Shown: positions 1-11,902 of the stretch, one piece after another
Layout: the number at the start of each line of letters is the position of its first letter
Position numbering within the stretch: position 1 is the first letter of the stretch
Source of the DNA: Jackrogersella multiformis
Lineage: Eukaryota > Ascomycota > Sordariomycetes > Xylariales > Hypoxylaceae
Assembly (NCBI GenBank): GCA_902806575.1
Contig: CADCXD010000018.1
Coordinates: 2,356,001-2,420,000 of the forward strand
Length of the DNA stretch: 64,000 nt
Reading direction: 5' to 3'
Made by a program: the position numbers and the translations under genes
The notes under the pieces: model-generated
What the model saw: the letters and a program-made list of their open reading frames with translations, nothing else
The model's database searches: none
What the model was told of the DNA's origin: nothing

Positions 1-1796
1 ACGCACGTCCCTTTGGGAATTTGTGGAGAAATGAACTTAGTCAGGTTGATCAGCCACCGCTACGAGCTGGTACCTAGGTACACGACAGCGCACCAGCCTC
101 GGAACCTTGAATAAGCTTTAATCAAGCTTCTCACTTGCGATCTGCCACTTGGAGGAATTGCCGTCAGAACCGAATGATCCTTCGTACATACGTACCTAGG
201 TACCTAGGTATTCTTATTAAACTTTCACACCGGATCTGATTGGTTCTTATCATCGAAGATGGTTTCCTAGGAAATGCACGATTGTTCCTTCATGCGCTGT
301 TGCGCTCTTCACTGCCACGGCAATCGATAGGTAGGTATCATTCAAAACGTCATTAGCTTGCATCAAATTATGCCGGAAGCCACATCCATGATACCGACAG
401 GAACCCCTATGATAACCAGATCTGCATATGCGCTGTTGCGCCCAAGTCACGTTAATCCTTCCAGCACATCATATCACTATATCGTAACAACGCGGCGCCG
501 GCGGAAACTCCCGTCCCGCTTCCCGCTCTATGATCCCGTCCAGCCTGTCTTCTTATTAATAGTACTTGGTACCTACATATCTACCAACCCCAGCCTCTTT
601 ATAATTCTATATCATTTGCCAAAAATGGTATGGATACCTCTCATAAGTGCTGCTTCGGATGCCGAATTCTTTAATTTTAAAAAGTTAAAACAGCACATGT
701 TCGGCCCCGAGATTCCCTTTCTGTTAAAAGGACCAAATAAAAGATCCCTAACGCCAACCGAATTCTTAGATCCCATAGCCCCCGTCACCGGTCGTGCTAT
801 CGTACGTGATGGCTGAAAATGAGGTAAGTCTAGACCGGCTACAGGATGGTAAGGCACTATGTAATCTTCCCCGAGATTGAATTTACGTAGTGTACTTCGT
901 ATGTACACTACATGCATATGGATGCTTCTCGTAACCTGGTTTTTTTGTGCGAGGGAGGCGGTGCTCGAGGCTTAATTTCTTCAGCCCTTGCGATGATCTA
1001 GCCTTGTTTGCCGGATGCAGGCAAAAGACGGTGTCTAGTGTAGGCATTGTCATACCACGTGAGGGCGGCCCTCTACACTTTGTAAACAATCCCCACGTGG
1101 ACGTAAATCACCATCTGGCAGCAGCTAGACATCTCGGGGGCGTTGTCGAAAGCACCGAACCCTACAAGCGGACACGAGCACAGACACAGGCACAGACAAG
1201 CACGGCCACGGGCACGGTTCAGAGGGCTTGGTGATTGCCAAGAAGACCGTAGTAGATGACTTTCTCGAACTCACTTAAGACATAATTACGTATAACTTAC
1301 CTACCTAGGTAGGTAAGTATGGGCTCGTGCGCGCAGGCGGGCTTGTCTACTGCTTCCGCGGGGAGCATCAATCACCATGTAGTAATAATAAGGCTTAGGG
1401 TCATTCACAAAACCAGCTGCATCACGAATTAGTAGAACACAAGCGTGGATGTCAAAATTCCGTCAATTTCTTGTGTCGAATGTCATAAGGTACAGGGCGT
1501 AAGTGCAAGGGGCCGGAATCTATCTGAGCTACTTCCTAGTACACAGCTACTGGGAATAGGTAGCAAAGGGAAGTTGAGCCAACGTAAAACTGAAAATGTA
1601 GATAGAAGAGGGCGAGGCTATCTTCAATGCCTGCCTATCTACCTTGTCTGCCTCCTCAGCAGGGGACGACCAAATTCAGTGTCAAATCAGATAGACCAAG
1701 TTGTCCATCAATCCTTCCTATTCTCAACTGCAATTCCTAGGACCACAATGCCCACGTCCAAACGCCAGAATATGGCCAAACAATACGGTGAGTTCC
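1..1796. other. Spacer, no gene recognised
   Basis: No reading frame here resembles a protein I recognise, and the longer open frames lack plausible domains or codon bias. The spacer carries copies of the TACCTAGGTA palindrome (71-80; a double copy at 193-210) and a perfect 24-bp palindrome at 1295-1318 built from the same motif. It lies beyond the 3' end of the Clr2-like gene; any gene further left is outside the window. Confidence 0.6.
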
Positions 1797-3699
1797 TTAA
1801 GCCCATTCCACGACACGGGGTCCAAGAGATAGGACGGTCTCCTTCGGAATGGCACCAGCAAAAGCCTCCAGGCGGGATCTCTTTCTCCCAATATAGGTGC
1901 CATTCGAATCGCAATGGTTGTTGAGCATCGTCTGTATTGGTTGGATGATTCCTTCCTGTATCTTCTTGTTCCACTCGGGATGGATCATAGGACCAAGCTT
2001 CTGGGATTCGTAAAATCGGCCTTTGATAGAAGATTCGTGCTTTATAACGTTGCCGTAAAGTAGTACCCAGTCGGAGTGTATTCCGCGCGCTCTCGTTACC
2101 TCGTCTCGGAATGCCTTCTCGCGGCGCATAGCCGGAGGAAGTTGGTCCACGTTGGCCGCGTGCTGCGGTGAGGTGGTCTCCTGCAGGAGCCAGATGTCGC
2201 CTTGGAAGAAAAGGGCTTCGCCCTTGTCACTTCGATCGAGCAATATGTTCTTCACCACCATGGTGAACGGGGCGCTACGGTCGTCCCACTTCGGGTGCTC
2301 ATGCTGCTCGGTTTTGACTCGAACTGCTTCAAATATACCGATCTTCTCACAGCCGAAGAATAAGCCGCCAAAGCTCTGCTGGTTGGCCGGGATGTGGGGG
2401 TTCGGTATAGCGTTGAACAGAGAGTATGAATGGTCGATGAAGATTGCGGCTAACTTAGAGGCCTCTAGGCTTAACATCTCGTCTTTCATATTCTCATCAA
2501 CGGGCAGTTGAAATATTGATGGATCCCATTGGACCTGATCCATGGGCCGCTGATTGACGACGGCAAGAACTGCGTCATTGACCTTGGGTACGCTATAAGT
2601 CAAGAACGGGCGCATATCAGCCTCGTATCGGTAAACATCCTCGATGACTCGTTGCCAATGGGATAGCGGCTTGATTCTGCTTTTGGGGGGGGATTGGGTG
2701 GTGGGATCTCCAGGGATGCTTTGGATAATGATGCCAAGGCGAAAGGCATCTTGCACCTTTCTGAACCAGACTACTTCTCCTTCTCTAAACAGGGAAGATT
2801 CATCCAACTGAGTCTGCACTATGGGAGCCTGCACTACAGGAGTCTGCACTACATGAGTCTGCGCTGCCGGGACCTGCGCTACCGGGACCTGCGCTACGGG
2901 GGTCTGCACCACGGGGGTCTTCACCACAGGAGTCTGCGCCACAAGAGTCTGCACCATGGGGACTGAAGTACTAGGGGCTGCTTTGGTAGTCGCTGCGGTA
3001 GAGCCGCCCTTCTTCGCCGAGATTCGGGAACCAATGCTAGACGCGGGACTTGGTGCTGGCGAGGCGCCTCCGGGTGCGGTTAAATGGCCTGCGAGAGGGC
3101 CGGATCTGGCTTGAGCTGGAACTGTTACACCCTGTGGCTCTTCTGGAGCTTCAGCTTGTGGTCTACAGAATCTGCAGAAGCAGTTCTTGCGATCTTGTGT
3201 AGTGTCCGTCATTAACCACATCAAGTGGTCAAAGAACTCGATGGTAGATCGGAAGTACTTCAAGGCAGGTTGCTTCTTCCTCTTCTTCTTATCATCTTCG
3301 TTGTCAGGATATCCATAACAGTAGAAATCTTGGCGAGTGTCTTCAACGATTTATATTAGTATGATAATGTACATAGGAACATATTTACTTACTATTGTTG
3401 CGGGTCCTGCCTCGGAGATGGTAGTTCTCAGGCAAGGTCTCGAAGGTAAAGTGTCGCTCTGATAGAAGTTAGCATATTTCATTACATCCATGGTGAGTGA
3501 TTAACGAACGTGAGCCTGGGTAGAATTGGTCGCGAAATAATTCGCCAAGCCTATCACAATACTTCCTCTCAGTCTGTAGATCCGCGCGCTTGTGCTCGGC
3601 CGGGTAGCGTGCCTCCTCAAATTCCCTCCCATCGCTGCGTGGGCAACAGATCACGCAAGCGCCTGGGGGAATACCCGTAATGCCCGATGATTTACTCAT
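1797..3699 (-). CDS. Clr2-like transcriptional silencing protein
   Basis: Three exons were rebuilt: 3510-3699, 3393-3458 and 1797-3340 (599 residues). Introns are 51 and 52 bp; the first has a GCTAAC branch site. The N-terminal part holds a conserved stretch leading to DFYCYGYP, followed by KYFRSTIEFFDHLMWLM; this resembles the fungal cryptic-loci-regulator-2 N-terminal domain. After a disordered, repeat-bearing linker (about residues 140-230) comes a C-terminal domain with LFFGCEKIGIFEAVRV, then FTMVVKNILLD and GDIWLLQE, typical of the Clr2 silencing domain. In fission yeast Clr2 is a subunit of the SHREC histone-deacetylase/remodeller complex that silences heterochromatin; a similar nuclear role is inferred here. 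The ATG at 3699 is the first that gives the conserved N-terminus. The family assignment rests on recognised motifs, not on a search. Confidence 0.78.
2820..2954 (-). repeat. 15-nt coding minisatellite (about nine units)
   Basis: Nine consecutive, imperfect 15-nt units run from 2820 to 2954 inside the Clr2-like gene, with a partial unit on the right. On the minus strand they encode a pentapeptide of the type V-(V/A)-Q-(T/V)-P. The unit stays in frame throughout, and units differ by one to three bases, so this is an expandable linker rather than an assembly artefact. Confidence 0.9.
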
Positions 3700-5720
3700 C
3701 TTGTAAGAAGAATAGAGCGGCTATAGAAGAGGAAGAAAAAATATGATAGGTACGAGTGATTCAGAAAGTGTATCTAATGTAACTAAGATACATAGAACTC
3801 GATACTAGTGATCCAATGATGGTACCCTAGTAGTTGAGTTGGTTAGGGTAAACAGAAGATCAGTTCCTCTGGTGTACTCTAGAGGAAAAGTAAACAGAAA
3901 ATGGGAATAGAAGAGAGAAAAAATCAGATTTGTTGGGTTAAAAGGAAACGCAGAGTAGGAACTCTCGATAGATGGCCGCAAAATGATTCATGACTTGGTG
4001 GAAATTCTCCGCAGTAAGAGGTCATATGGCATCGTATAGTAGTCGGTTTAGAGGCTTGGGCGATGTTGCATAGCTGTCGACTTATAGTCGAGCTTATATC
4101 GAGTGAGGGTAGACTAGTCATAAGTCGGCGATGATGAGATGAATGATCTTGTCAAAGCAACATAGATTCGATATGGCTTAGCACGCTATTTAGAGAAAAT
4201 ATTATCGACATAGGTCTAATTTAGACGCGCTGTATCATAGACCTAGGAAAGCCAGACTTTAGATGTCGTCTAATGAATGCCAGTTGTAAGAGGCTCAGGT
4301 TCTCTTGAAGTCTTAGATATCGAATTGGTGAATTTACTACCACCAATCGGAGTTCTAGATTTAGATCTACAAAGTGTTTACTACGCCACAGAGCATCCTA
4401 GCAGGGATCAAGGTGTGGCTTTACTTATGAAAGGGTCTGATCCCCTGTCGTTGCTTATCTAATCTTGTGGAAACGCCAAATAAGACGATTTTGAAAAAAG
4501 CAAAAATAATGAACAAGAAACTTTAAAATAAGAAATAAGACGAGAGTAACCTTCGAAGTGAGAAAACAACACTAGTGGATGAGAAGGTTTCGGTGACTAC
4601 CAGGGAGGTACCTAGTAGCTAACGGAACGTAAACTTTTGAAAGCTATGAGTCTTAGGCAAATAGATAATTGTGATTAGTAAGTACCTAGGTAGGTACCCT
4701 TATAACATCTTTTCACTTACATTTGAGAGCAAACGACGAGCTAATCAATACCTACCTAGGTTATTATAATAATTATAGTCGTTATCTTAAACACTTCCAT
4801 GGTGGATGCGATTATTACCTGTATCTAGGACAATTGCAGGTTTTAGTCATTGAGACTACAATAATACTCAATTATCATGGTCCAATACCCTGCTTTTATA
4901 TGTATCTAATGGATGATTATACATCTCCCCTATTTAAGATCCAAAGACACCCACATGCCTGTATTTAGAAATAAGCCACCGAGTTGCCGTGTGATCGAAA
5001 TCGCTCTAGCTAGGATGAACGACATATATCAAAGGAAACGCCAAATATATTATACCCGGGATCACATCACAATACGAGGTTTATAGCAACTGATGTTTGC
5101 TTGTTTTCTGGGAGGCCTTACTACCTATGTGTATTTCCTATCACTCTTGCGGATAAGCCTTCATCTGCAATCATCCTCGGGCTTTGGAGTTAACGGAGCG
5201 AAGCTGCAGCTGTGCTCGCTAAATGTGATGTGTGCGACAGCCTAGACGAGCGCTAGTCGTGGCTATTGATCAGCTCCTTTTGCCTCCCGTCATATTTCGT
5301 ACTTATGTGGTGAGATGTTGCTTATTAACCCTAGTGCTGCCTTGAATAGGTACCTAGGTAAGTACCTAGTGTATAAGCAAATGATAGTATGGTATTGCTT
5401 CTCGAGCAACCACCACGGACAACTATCACGGAAGGGCAAGTCACTCGGCTATATCCTGCTAATACCGATAACTACATAGTAGCATCAATTGCATCTTGAG
5501 AAAAGCGGCCTCACCGAGATGCTAGTGTCATCGACATTATCGCAGTCTAAGGTAGGCTATCATATGTTTCGGTTATTGTATAAAGAGCTCGAAGATAACG
5601 ATGAAATTTAATATATCTAATACCGCCTCAGGCAGAGAAATCCAAGCCACAAAAGCACATCGCAGATAAGATCAAATAGTCTACAAAGCATCATACTATC
5701 AGAAATAAGACTTACCTACA
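3700..5720. other. Divergent spacer, AT-rich, no gene seen
   Basis: This 2-kb spacer separates the 5' ends of the Clr2-like gene (-) and the SDR gene (+), so it should hold both promoters. It is AT-rich and stop-rich. Only short open frames occur (4277-4462, 4723-4968), with no recognisable protein. TACCTAGGTA-type palindromes occur near 4683-4700, 4751-4763 and 5347-5370. Confidence 0.6.
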
Positions 5721-6769
5721 ATGTCTCTCTATAATAGAGAAACCGAGGGTCTCACTCTCGCACACACGTTTGCCGACCATGTAAAGGGGCGAACATGTAT
5801 GCATACACCTTAATCTTGCCATGTGCCCTAATAGGCTAACACTACCTAGTCCTCTTGACAGGCCCAACCCCTGGTGGCATCGGCGCCGAGACGTTGATTT
5901 CCCTGGCCGCCGAGTCTCCGGCTTTGCTCATCCTCGTCGGGCGCTCTCTAGAGAAGGCGCAAGCTACCATCGACGCCATAAAGAAGGTCAACAGCGACGT
6001 CAAGACGAAATTCGTCGAAGCGGACCTGACCTCGTTCCGGAGCGTTCGGCAGGCGGCGCGGGCCATCCTCGACGACGCCGAGATCGCCAAGATCGACGTG
6101 GTGATCAACAACGCGGCCGTGATGTCGACGCCCTTCGAGCTCACCGAGGACGGGGCGGAGCTGCAGCTGCAGGCCAACCACCTCGGCCATTTCCTGCTGA
6201 CCAACAAGATCCTGCCCAAGGTCCTCGCGGCGGGCCCCGGGGCGCGGGTCGTCGCCCTGACCAGCAACGGGCACCGGTACGCCGGGGTGCGGTTCGCGGA
6301 CCCGAACTTCGCGGAGGCGGGGTCGTACAGGTCGTTCGCGGCGTACGGGCAGTCCAAGAGCGCCATCATCCTGTTCGCCGTCGGCCTCAACAAGCGGCTG
6401 GCGTCGCGCGGCGTGCGCGCCTACGCCGCGCACCCCGGGAGCATCAGCACTAACCTGCAGAGCCACATCAGCAAGCTCGGGGAGCAGCAGCTGATGGCGA
6501 TGCTAGACGACATCTCGTACAAGATCATGGGCAGGTCGATGGCGGAGCAGATGGCGGCGGAGCCGCCCTTGACGCTGCAGCAGGGCTGCGGGACCACGCT
6601 CCGCGCGGCTCTCGACCCTCGTCTGCTCGAGGAGGAGGGCGTATATCTGGAAGCTGCGAATCTGGTCACCGACCCGAAGCTGATCAGGGAATGGGCGACG
6701 GATCCGGAGCTCGCGGAGAAGATGTGGACCTTGAGCGAGGAGCTGGTCGGGGAGAAATTTGATATTTAG
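5721..6769 (+). CDS. Short-chain dehydrogenase/reductase (retinol dehydrogenase/WWOX-like)
   Basis: Two exons, 5721-5796 and 5850-6769 (331 residues), are joined across a 53-bp intron with a GGCTAAC branch site. The join is needed to complete the NAD(P)-binding start: ...KGRT then FLLTGPTPGGIGAE. The glycine-rich TGxxxGGIG loop is at about 29-36, NNAA at about 112-115, the catalytic serine in LTSNGH near 164, and the YxxxK pair at Tyr191/Lys195 (YGQSK). This is a classical single-domain NAD(P)H oxidoreductase of usual length; the substrate cannot be told. The ORF continues upstream of 5850 only from a non-ATG codon, so the exon-1 ATG at 5721 is preferred. Exon 2 is strikingly GC-rich at third positions compared with the AT-rich flank. 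It lies tandem with the AP-2 sigma gene, which is functionally unrelated. Confidence 0.85.
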
Positions 6770-7226
6770 GAATTATTATCCATGTAAACACGTACATTCC
6801 GTGTAAGAAGTCGCCTTAGATATATCTGTAACAGCATGTAGTATTTATGAATCGAAGTCATTCTCCCCTTTTTCATCTTTATCTCTTCTTAACTTAAGAG
6901 TTACCTAATCCGGTAACCAGGTTGACCTTGATGGTACCGGATGCAAATTGTGTAAGTTTTCATTAATCCTGTAGGCACCTAAGTACCTAAAATTACCTAG
7001 GTACGTATGGCGAATGTAGAGGATGTACTTCGTACCAAACCTTACAAGCCACACCATGTCGATCCTGCCCAGGTCTCCACAGACCCGCGCGGTACACGGT
7101 ACCTAGGTACCTCCTTATCCCCAAAGCCCCACCATCAAAGAGAGCCCCTGGAACTTCACCTCCGAACATCCACATCCTCCGACAGGATCAAGTACCTACC
7201 TATAGGTATCGTCCGCGCAGTCCAAG
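6770..7226. other. Spacer between SDR and AP-2 sigma genes
   Basis: This is a 457-bp tandem spacer. It contains TACCTAGGTA-type copies near 6970-7006 and a perfect 14-bp palindrome GGTACCTAGGTACC at 7099-7112. It should include the SDR 3' end and the AP-2 sigma promoter. No gene is seen. Confidence 0.6.
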
Positions 7227-7737
7227 ATGCTGTCCTTCATATTAATACAAAACCGGCAGTAAGTGCACCCCACAACCCATCACCAACCTTCCCCTCCCCT
7301 CCGAATCGCAGCTGACTCCTTCCCCCGCGGCGAGCAGAGGCAAGACGCGTCTGGCGAAGTGGTACGTGCCGTACAGCGACGAGGAGAAGATCAAGCTGAA
7401 GGGGGAGGTGCACCGGCTGGTGGCGCCGCGCGACCAGAAGTACCAGTCCAACTTCGTCGAGTTCCGCAACTACAAGATCGTCTACCGCCGCTACGCCGGC
7501 CTCTTCTTCTGCGCCTGCGTCGACACCAACGACAACGAGCTCGCCTACCTCGAGGCCATCCACTTCTTCGTCGAGGTCCTCGACGCCTTCTTCGGCAACG
7601 TCTGCGAGCTCGACCTCGTCTTCAACTTCTACAAGGTCTACGCCATCCTCGACGAGGTCTTCCTCGCCGGCGAGATCGAGGAGACCAGCAAGCAGGTCGT
7701 CCTCACCCGCCTCGAGCACTTGGACAAGCTTGAATAG
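7227..7737 (+). CDS. aps2: AP-2 complex subunit sigma
   Basis: Exon 1 is 7227-7258 and exon 2 is 7338-7737, with a 79-bp intron; the product is 143 residues. It starts MLSFILIQNRQGKTRLAKWY, the hallmark start of sigma adaptins, and continues through FVEFRNYKIVYRRYAGLFF to a C-terminus ending LDKLE. Length and sequence match the AP-2 sigma subunit almost throughout. It is the small chain of the heterotetrameric clathrin adaptor that sorts dileucine cargo at the plasma membrane during endocytosis. The first ten codons lie in a separate tiny exon, so an ORF-only view would start wrongly at an internal Met. Third positions in exon 2 are strongly C/G-biased, as expected for a well-expressed conserved gene. 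Confidence 0.96.
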
Positions 7738-8688
7738 GAGAACCTTGGTCTAAGGCGCGTGGGCGGTGCACGCTACGGAGGAATAAAGTAAATAATAATG
7801 GGGGGACTGATAAATAGTTTGTCTATGGGTGTATAAATTGGGTTGGAATTACTCAAATATTTATACTCCTGTGCGGAGGCGTTTGGCGCTCCTTGGGTAA
7901 AATTGGCATTGGAAGGCAGCTTAACCTTGACGAGCTTGTAAAAGCATTTAGACACAGGCATCGTATCTTCGGAATCATGAAACAAGCTCCAGATTCGTCG
8001 TCGCATAATGGTCTATGAACGTTTCGGCGCCCCTTCGAACTTAGGTACTTAACGCAACGTCCATTAAACTACCTAAGCTAGCTAAAGATATGCTTCTAGC
8101 AGCAAGTTGGTCATTCGTCTAACTCACTCTAGTTTTAAAGCGAGTCGAGCCGTGATCGTCACCATTGTCAACTACCTCCCCGGTAACGCGCATCCAACCG
8201 AACCTTCTCCTCGAATGCGTCTTGGTAACGTGCATCCGTATTAATAGGTGCCTTAGCATCCTAACCGACTGTTGTAGTAAATGCAAGATAAAAATCCCTT
8301 GCGAATATGGTATGCTGACAGCTGAGCTGGTAGTAGTTAAACCTGATGATAGGAGGGCATATGTGCCTAGTGCCGAAAACAACTAGGTGTTTATGGGAAA
8401 CGTTGTTGATGAAAATCTCTCCATAAATGCAAGAGACGAACGAAAAGTAAAAAAAACCGCGTCGGCACTCAGAATATCTTGATCGAGGCTATGAGGCCAG
8501 ATGTGTACTTCATATCAGATCCATCCAAACGCGGGGATCAAAATCACTCAGGTAATATGTCGGTATCTTCGGTGGCTACTGTGGTGTTACCACTCATCAG
8601 CCTCATAAGTCGTAACAATGAAAATCAGAAATCAAGAGCTAATCAAGAGCCAAGTCATCGATGGTACTTCGCCATGTGCCTAAACATG
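7738..8688. other. Convergent 3' spacer, no gene seen
   Basis: This spacer lies between the 3' ends of AP-2 sigma (+) and the zinc-knuckle gene (-). Short frames at 7773-8006 and 8119-8386 overlap on both strands and show no recognisable protein. I saw no repeat or RNA gene. Confidence 0.5.
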
Positions 8689-10758
8689 CTAGTGTTGTTG
8701 TTTGAGTTGCTGCTTAGTTTGCACCAGGGTGAAAGTGGGCATATATGACTCGTCGAGCATCTCTCTGGCGGTCTTTCTGTCAGCCTTACTATGAATGACT
8801 GGGTTCTCGCGCTCCATGAAGAGGGAAATAGTTTTAGGTTTGAGTTGTGACTCCTGGATGTGTTGTTCTGAGATCTCCGAAAACGCAAGGTTGTTTTCGC
8901 CGACAACGCACTTTGTGTTCTCATCTCCATCGATGCTTATCTTTTCGTCTAAATATGCCCCCATATCATTCGCAAGTTCGTTCTCAGAAAAATTAAGACC
9001 GGCTTTGTTCGATCGAGCCGGTGCTCTGTCGGAGAAAAGCTCTGTTGCTAGTGCGTCAAGGAACATATCGGCTTCTGCCTTGGCTCGCTCTGTCTCTTTC
9101 AACGTGTCCTTGGCGACCGATGGTGCATCCGTCATTACTTCATATTTAGCATTGTTTGCGCCAGCAACCTTCGGCTTGGACAAATCAGGTTTCTTAGGCG
9201 TTGTTGCGGCATCGTCATAGCTCATAAACACATCATTATCATACGAAAGTCTCCCATTTGCACCGTTTTGGACCTTGTTAAGGTCCAGATATAGGCGTGG
9301 CCGCTTTTCGGAAGGGGGAGCCCCTTTAGCTCGACGGAAGGGGTTCTCTCGAGGCGGAGTGGCGGAGCGCCTACGACGATGTTGATCATCTAAAACGTTT
9401 TCATCATAATAACGTTCTCTACGCTGTGGTTCTCGTGTTATTCGCTCGCGGGCTGCCCAAGGCGAGACACGATTGGTATCGAACTGGTGCCGCCCACCAA
9501 AGTCATACTCACCATGTGAGACTCGTGGGCTGCCATCTGGTCTATAGATATCATGCCGTTTATGTCGAGAATGGTCCATGGGACTTCGTGAGCGGCGCCG
9601 AGATGGCGGGGTGAGACGGCGACGATCTCCTCGCTTGGGAGTTTCTGGCTGATCTTGAAGGTGCGCTTCATAGCGCTGACGCTGTTTCGTCAAGGAAACC
9701 TCTTTCTTGTTTAGAGGGCACAAAGTTGCAAAATGATGGCCCCATGCTTGACAGATCTCGCATTTATAGTCCTCTGGGGGCGGTTGATCCCAGCTCGGAT
9801 CTAGATTGGTAGGGCAGAGCTGAATCCAGTGTCCTATTGTCTAGGTCAGTGGATAGCATCCTTGTATTTGATGCGCACTTTTACCTGGCTTTTTGCAACG
9901 ATTGCAAATGTACGACGGTGCTGGAGGGTAGGAGAACTGTTCAAGTGTTCTCGGCGATACATCGAACACGATAGGTTTGTAACCCCTCGCCGGGCTGGCA
10001 CTTCTCAAAACCATATCCCCTGAAATCGAATTGGTTGTTCGCTCGATGGGTGGCGCGTCCTTTGTCTGGGTCTTAGTCAAAACCCTCTTATTATTCTCCT
10101 CCTTGATCTTAATGATCTTCTGGTAGATGTTATCACGCGAGACTTTTCTTTGCCCTAGTGGAATCTCGTTGGCTCCCGTCTTTTGCTTTCCTCCTACCAA
10201 CCACGGGCGATTCGATTCCCAGTTGCTGATATCACTGAGAATATGATTATCAACTGACTTGTCTAGAACAGGTGATAGATGGTCTTTCTGACTAAGGCTG
10301 GACGACTTGGAAGACGAATAATCCTCGGAATTCGAACCATGCTTGGCCTGTTCAAATAGCTCACTGAAATCTAAGCTGACCATCTGATACCTGCGTCGAT
10401 TTGCAGGGTTCACTGCAGCGTCCTTAGTCTGCCATTCTTTGAAGGTTGCTTCCACCTCATTTTTACTAAATGGCTCCTGTTGCAACTTCCCGCGTGCTAA
10501 GAGCAGATCCATGAAGTCAGATAACAAAGACTTCTGCTGTATGTCCTTATTGATCCGCTCATGGAGCCATCCCATGAAGATGTGGAGTATCTGTTGTCTG
10601 GCTAGTCTGCCATGTTGACCATGATCAATCTTGTTCTCAAGTTCTTTCAGGGAGATATCAGCTAGGCTATCTACACCTAGAGCATCCAAGCTTGGACTAA
10701 GATCCATGGTGACACTGGATGATGGAGTATGCGAAGAAGGGAATGGGCAGATTTTCAT
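8689..10758 (-). CDS. CCHC zinc-knuckle, RS-rich nuclear-type protein
   Basis: Exons are 9885-10758 and 8689-9833, with a 51-bp intron (672 residues). The intron interrupts the first zinc knuckle; joining restores CNRCKKPGHWIQLC (C285, C288, H293, C298), a perfect C-x2-C-x4-H-x4-C. A second knuckle follows, CEICQAWGHHFATLC (C316, C319, H325, C330). Next comes a basic segment rich in RS/SR dipeptides (RRRSRSP) and arginine, then a low-complexity tail. The first 280 residues show no known fold, although about 45-110 looks helical. Such knuckle-plus-RS proteins usually bind RNA or act with the spliceosome; that role is inferred and I cannot name an orthologue. An in-frame ATG at residue 18 is an alternative start. 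The upstream region is pyrimidine-rich on this strand, suggesting a long 5' leader. Confidence 0.75.
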
Positions 10759-11902
10759 GGTGCATAACCTTATCAGCTGGACAATTTAAAATAAGGAGAT
10801 TGATTTTGGTGCCTCAGAAGGGAGTTGGGGGAAGTTAAGAGGAGTGTAATGCTGGGATTTGGCCCAGAAAGGATGTAAGAATCGGTGGGAAGTTGTGTCC
10901 TCGTTTGTTCCCTGATGCATCTAACCTCTAACTTGCAGGTCTTGAGATGCAGATGCTAAGCATGAAGGGATTTTCAATTTCAGAGTGCTTTGTGTTGCTC
11001 TGAGCGGAAATATTTGTAGAAGGGTGGGAGTTAGAAGAAGAATAGAGGAATGGAGGAATGGAATTTATCAAGAGGTTGTGAAAAATGTTTGGGGGACGAG
11101 GAGGTATTATGGATGAGGTGACATGGAGGATGGTACATTGAGGAGTTGGATCAAAAAGAGTGAAGAGGGAAAATTGAAGATGGAAAAGATTAAAGATTGA
11201 AAGGAGATCCAGTGTTTGTGACGATTTCAAGGTTTTTTGGGTATATGTACCTAAGGGAAATTCCAGAAATGAAGGTTGATGTAATTATGTATCTCTAGAA
11301 GGCAAGAAGCGCGTCCAAAGATCGAGTGCTACTGCCCTACGGGTGGTTATGATTCTTGTGTGACCAGTCTAATACACGACATAAAATCCCAATAGGCGGG
11401 AACCCTTAAACAATACCCACACTATCGGTGATATACCTACCTACCTACCTAGGTAGGTACCTCTAGGACCTAGGTAGTCTTATCTTTGGCAAGTACACGC
11501 GTGTGAAATTCACATTCAAGACTTCAACACTCTTCCCGATAATTCCACTACTTAGGGCAAATGCCTTACTAATATATGAATGTTCAAGACTGCGATATCT
11601 TTACTTAAGGCAGGTACACGCGGAGTACGTTGTCAATGAATCTCTTCAGAGCTCTTCTGTAAAACATCATTAATATTTCAACCATCTAAAACACAATAGG
11701 AATCACAAGTCGTAGGTGATATTAGGCTGTTGGTATTGTTAAAGGCTACTTTAAAGGTGTTCAAAGACGATCACATGTAACAGGAATGTATGTCATTGTG
11801 CCAATGGTAATTGAGATTAATTTGTAGAGAAATACGCTGTCGATACCAAGACTAACCGTTTCCCAGCTTTAACATTGCTGCCATCGAAATCAGCTTAACA
11901 AG
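10759..11902. other. Spacer: leader of zinc-knuckle gene plus Ist1 3' flank
   Basis: The part at 10930-11230 is pyrimidine-rich on the minus strand, typical of fungal 5' leaders or promoters; the open frame there is compositional. A cluster of palindromic CCTAGG copies sits at 11436-11476. No further gene is seen. Confidence 0.55.
11436..11476. repeat. Cluster of TACCTAGGTA palindromes
   Basis: Four tandem CTAC tetramers lead into CCTAGGTAGGTACC and then a second CCTAGG. The core, centred near 11450, is self-complementary. It is a dense example of the motif family scattered through nearly all spacers in the window. Confidence 0.8.

Noticed and set aside
358..816. 152-residue plus-strand frame in the left spacer
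   Set aside because: Composition follows AT-rich spacer sequence, an antisense frame overlaps it, and no domain or splice context supports it.
5821..6466. Long frames in both strands over the SDR gene
   Set aside because: Arg/Gly/Pro-rich shadows caused by GC-rich third positions of the real SDR frame.
7237..7733. 160- and 156-residue frames over AP-2 sigma
   Set aside because: Shadows of the AP-2 sigma exon, low-complexity Val/Leu/Glu or Arg-rich.
10928..11230. 100-residue minus-strand frame upstream of the zinc-knuckle gene
   Set aside because: It is a pyrimidine-rich leader/promoter composition, not a protein.
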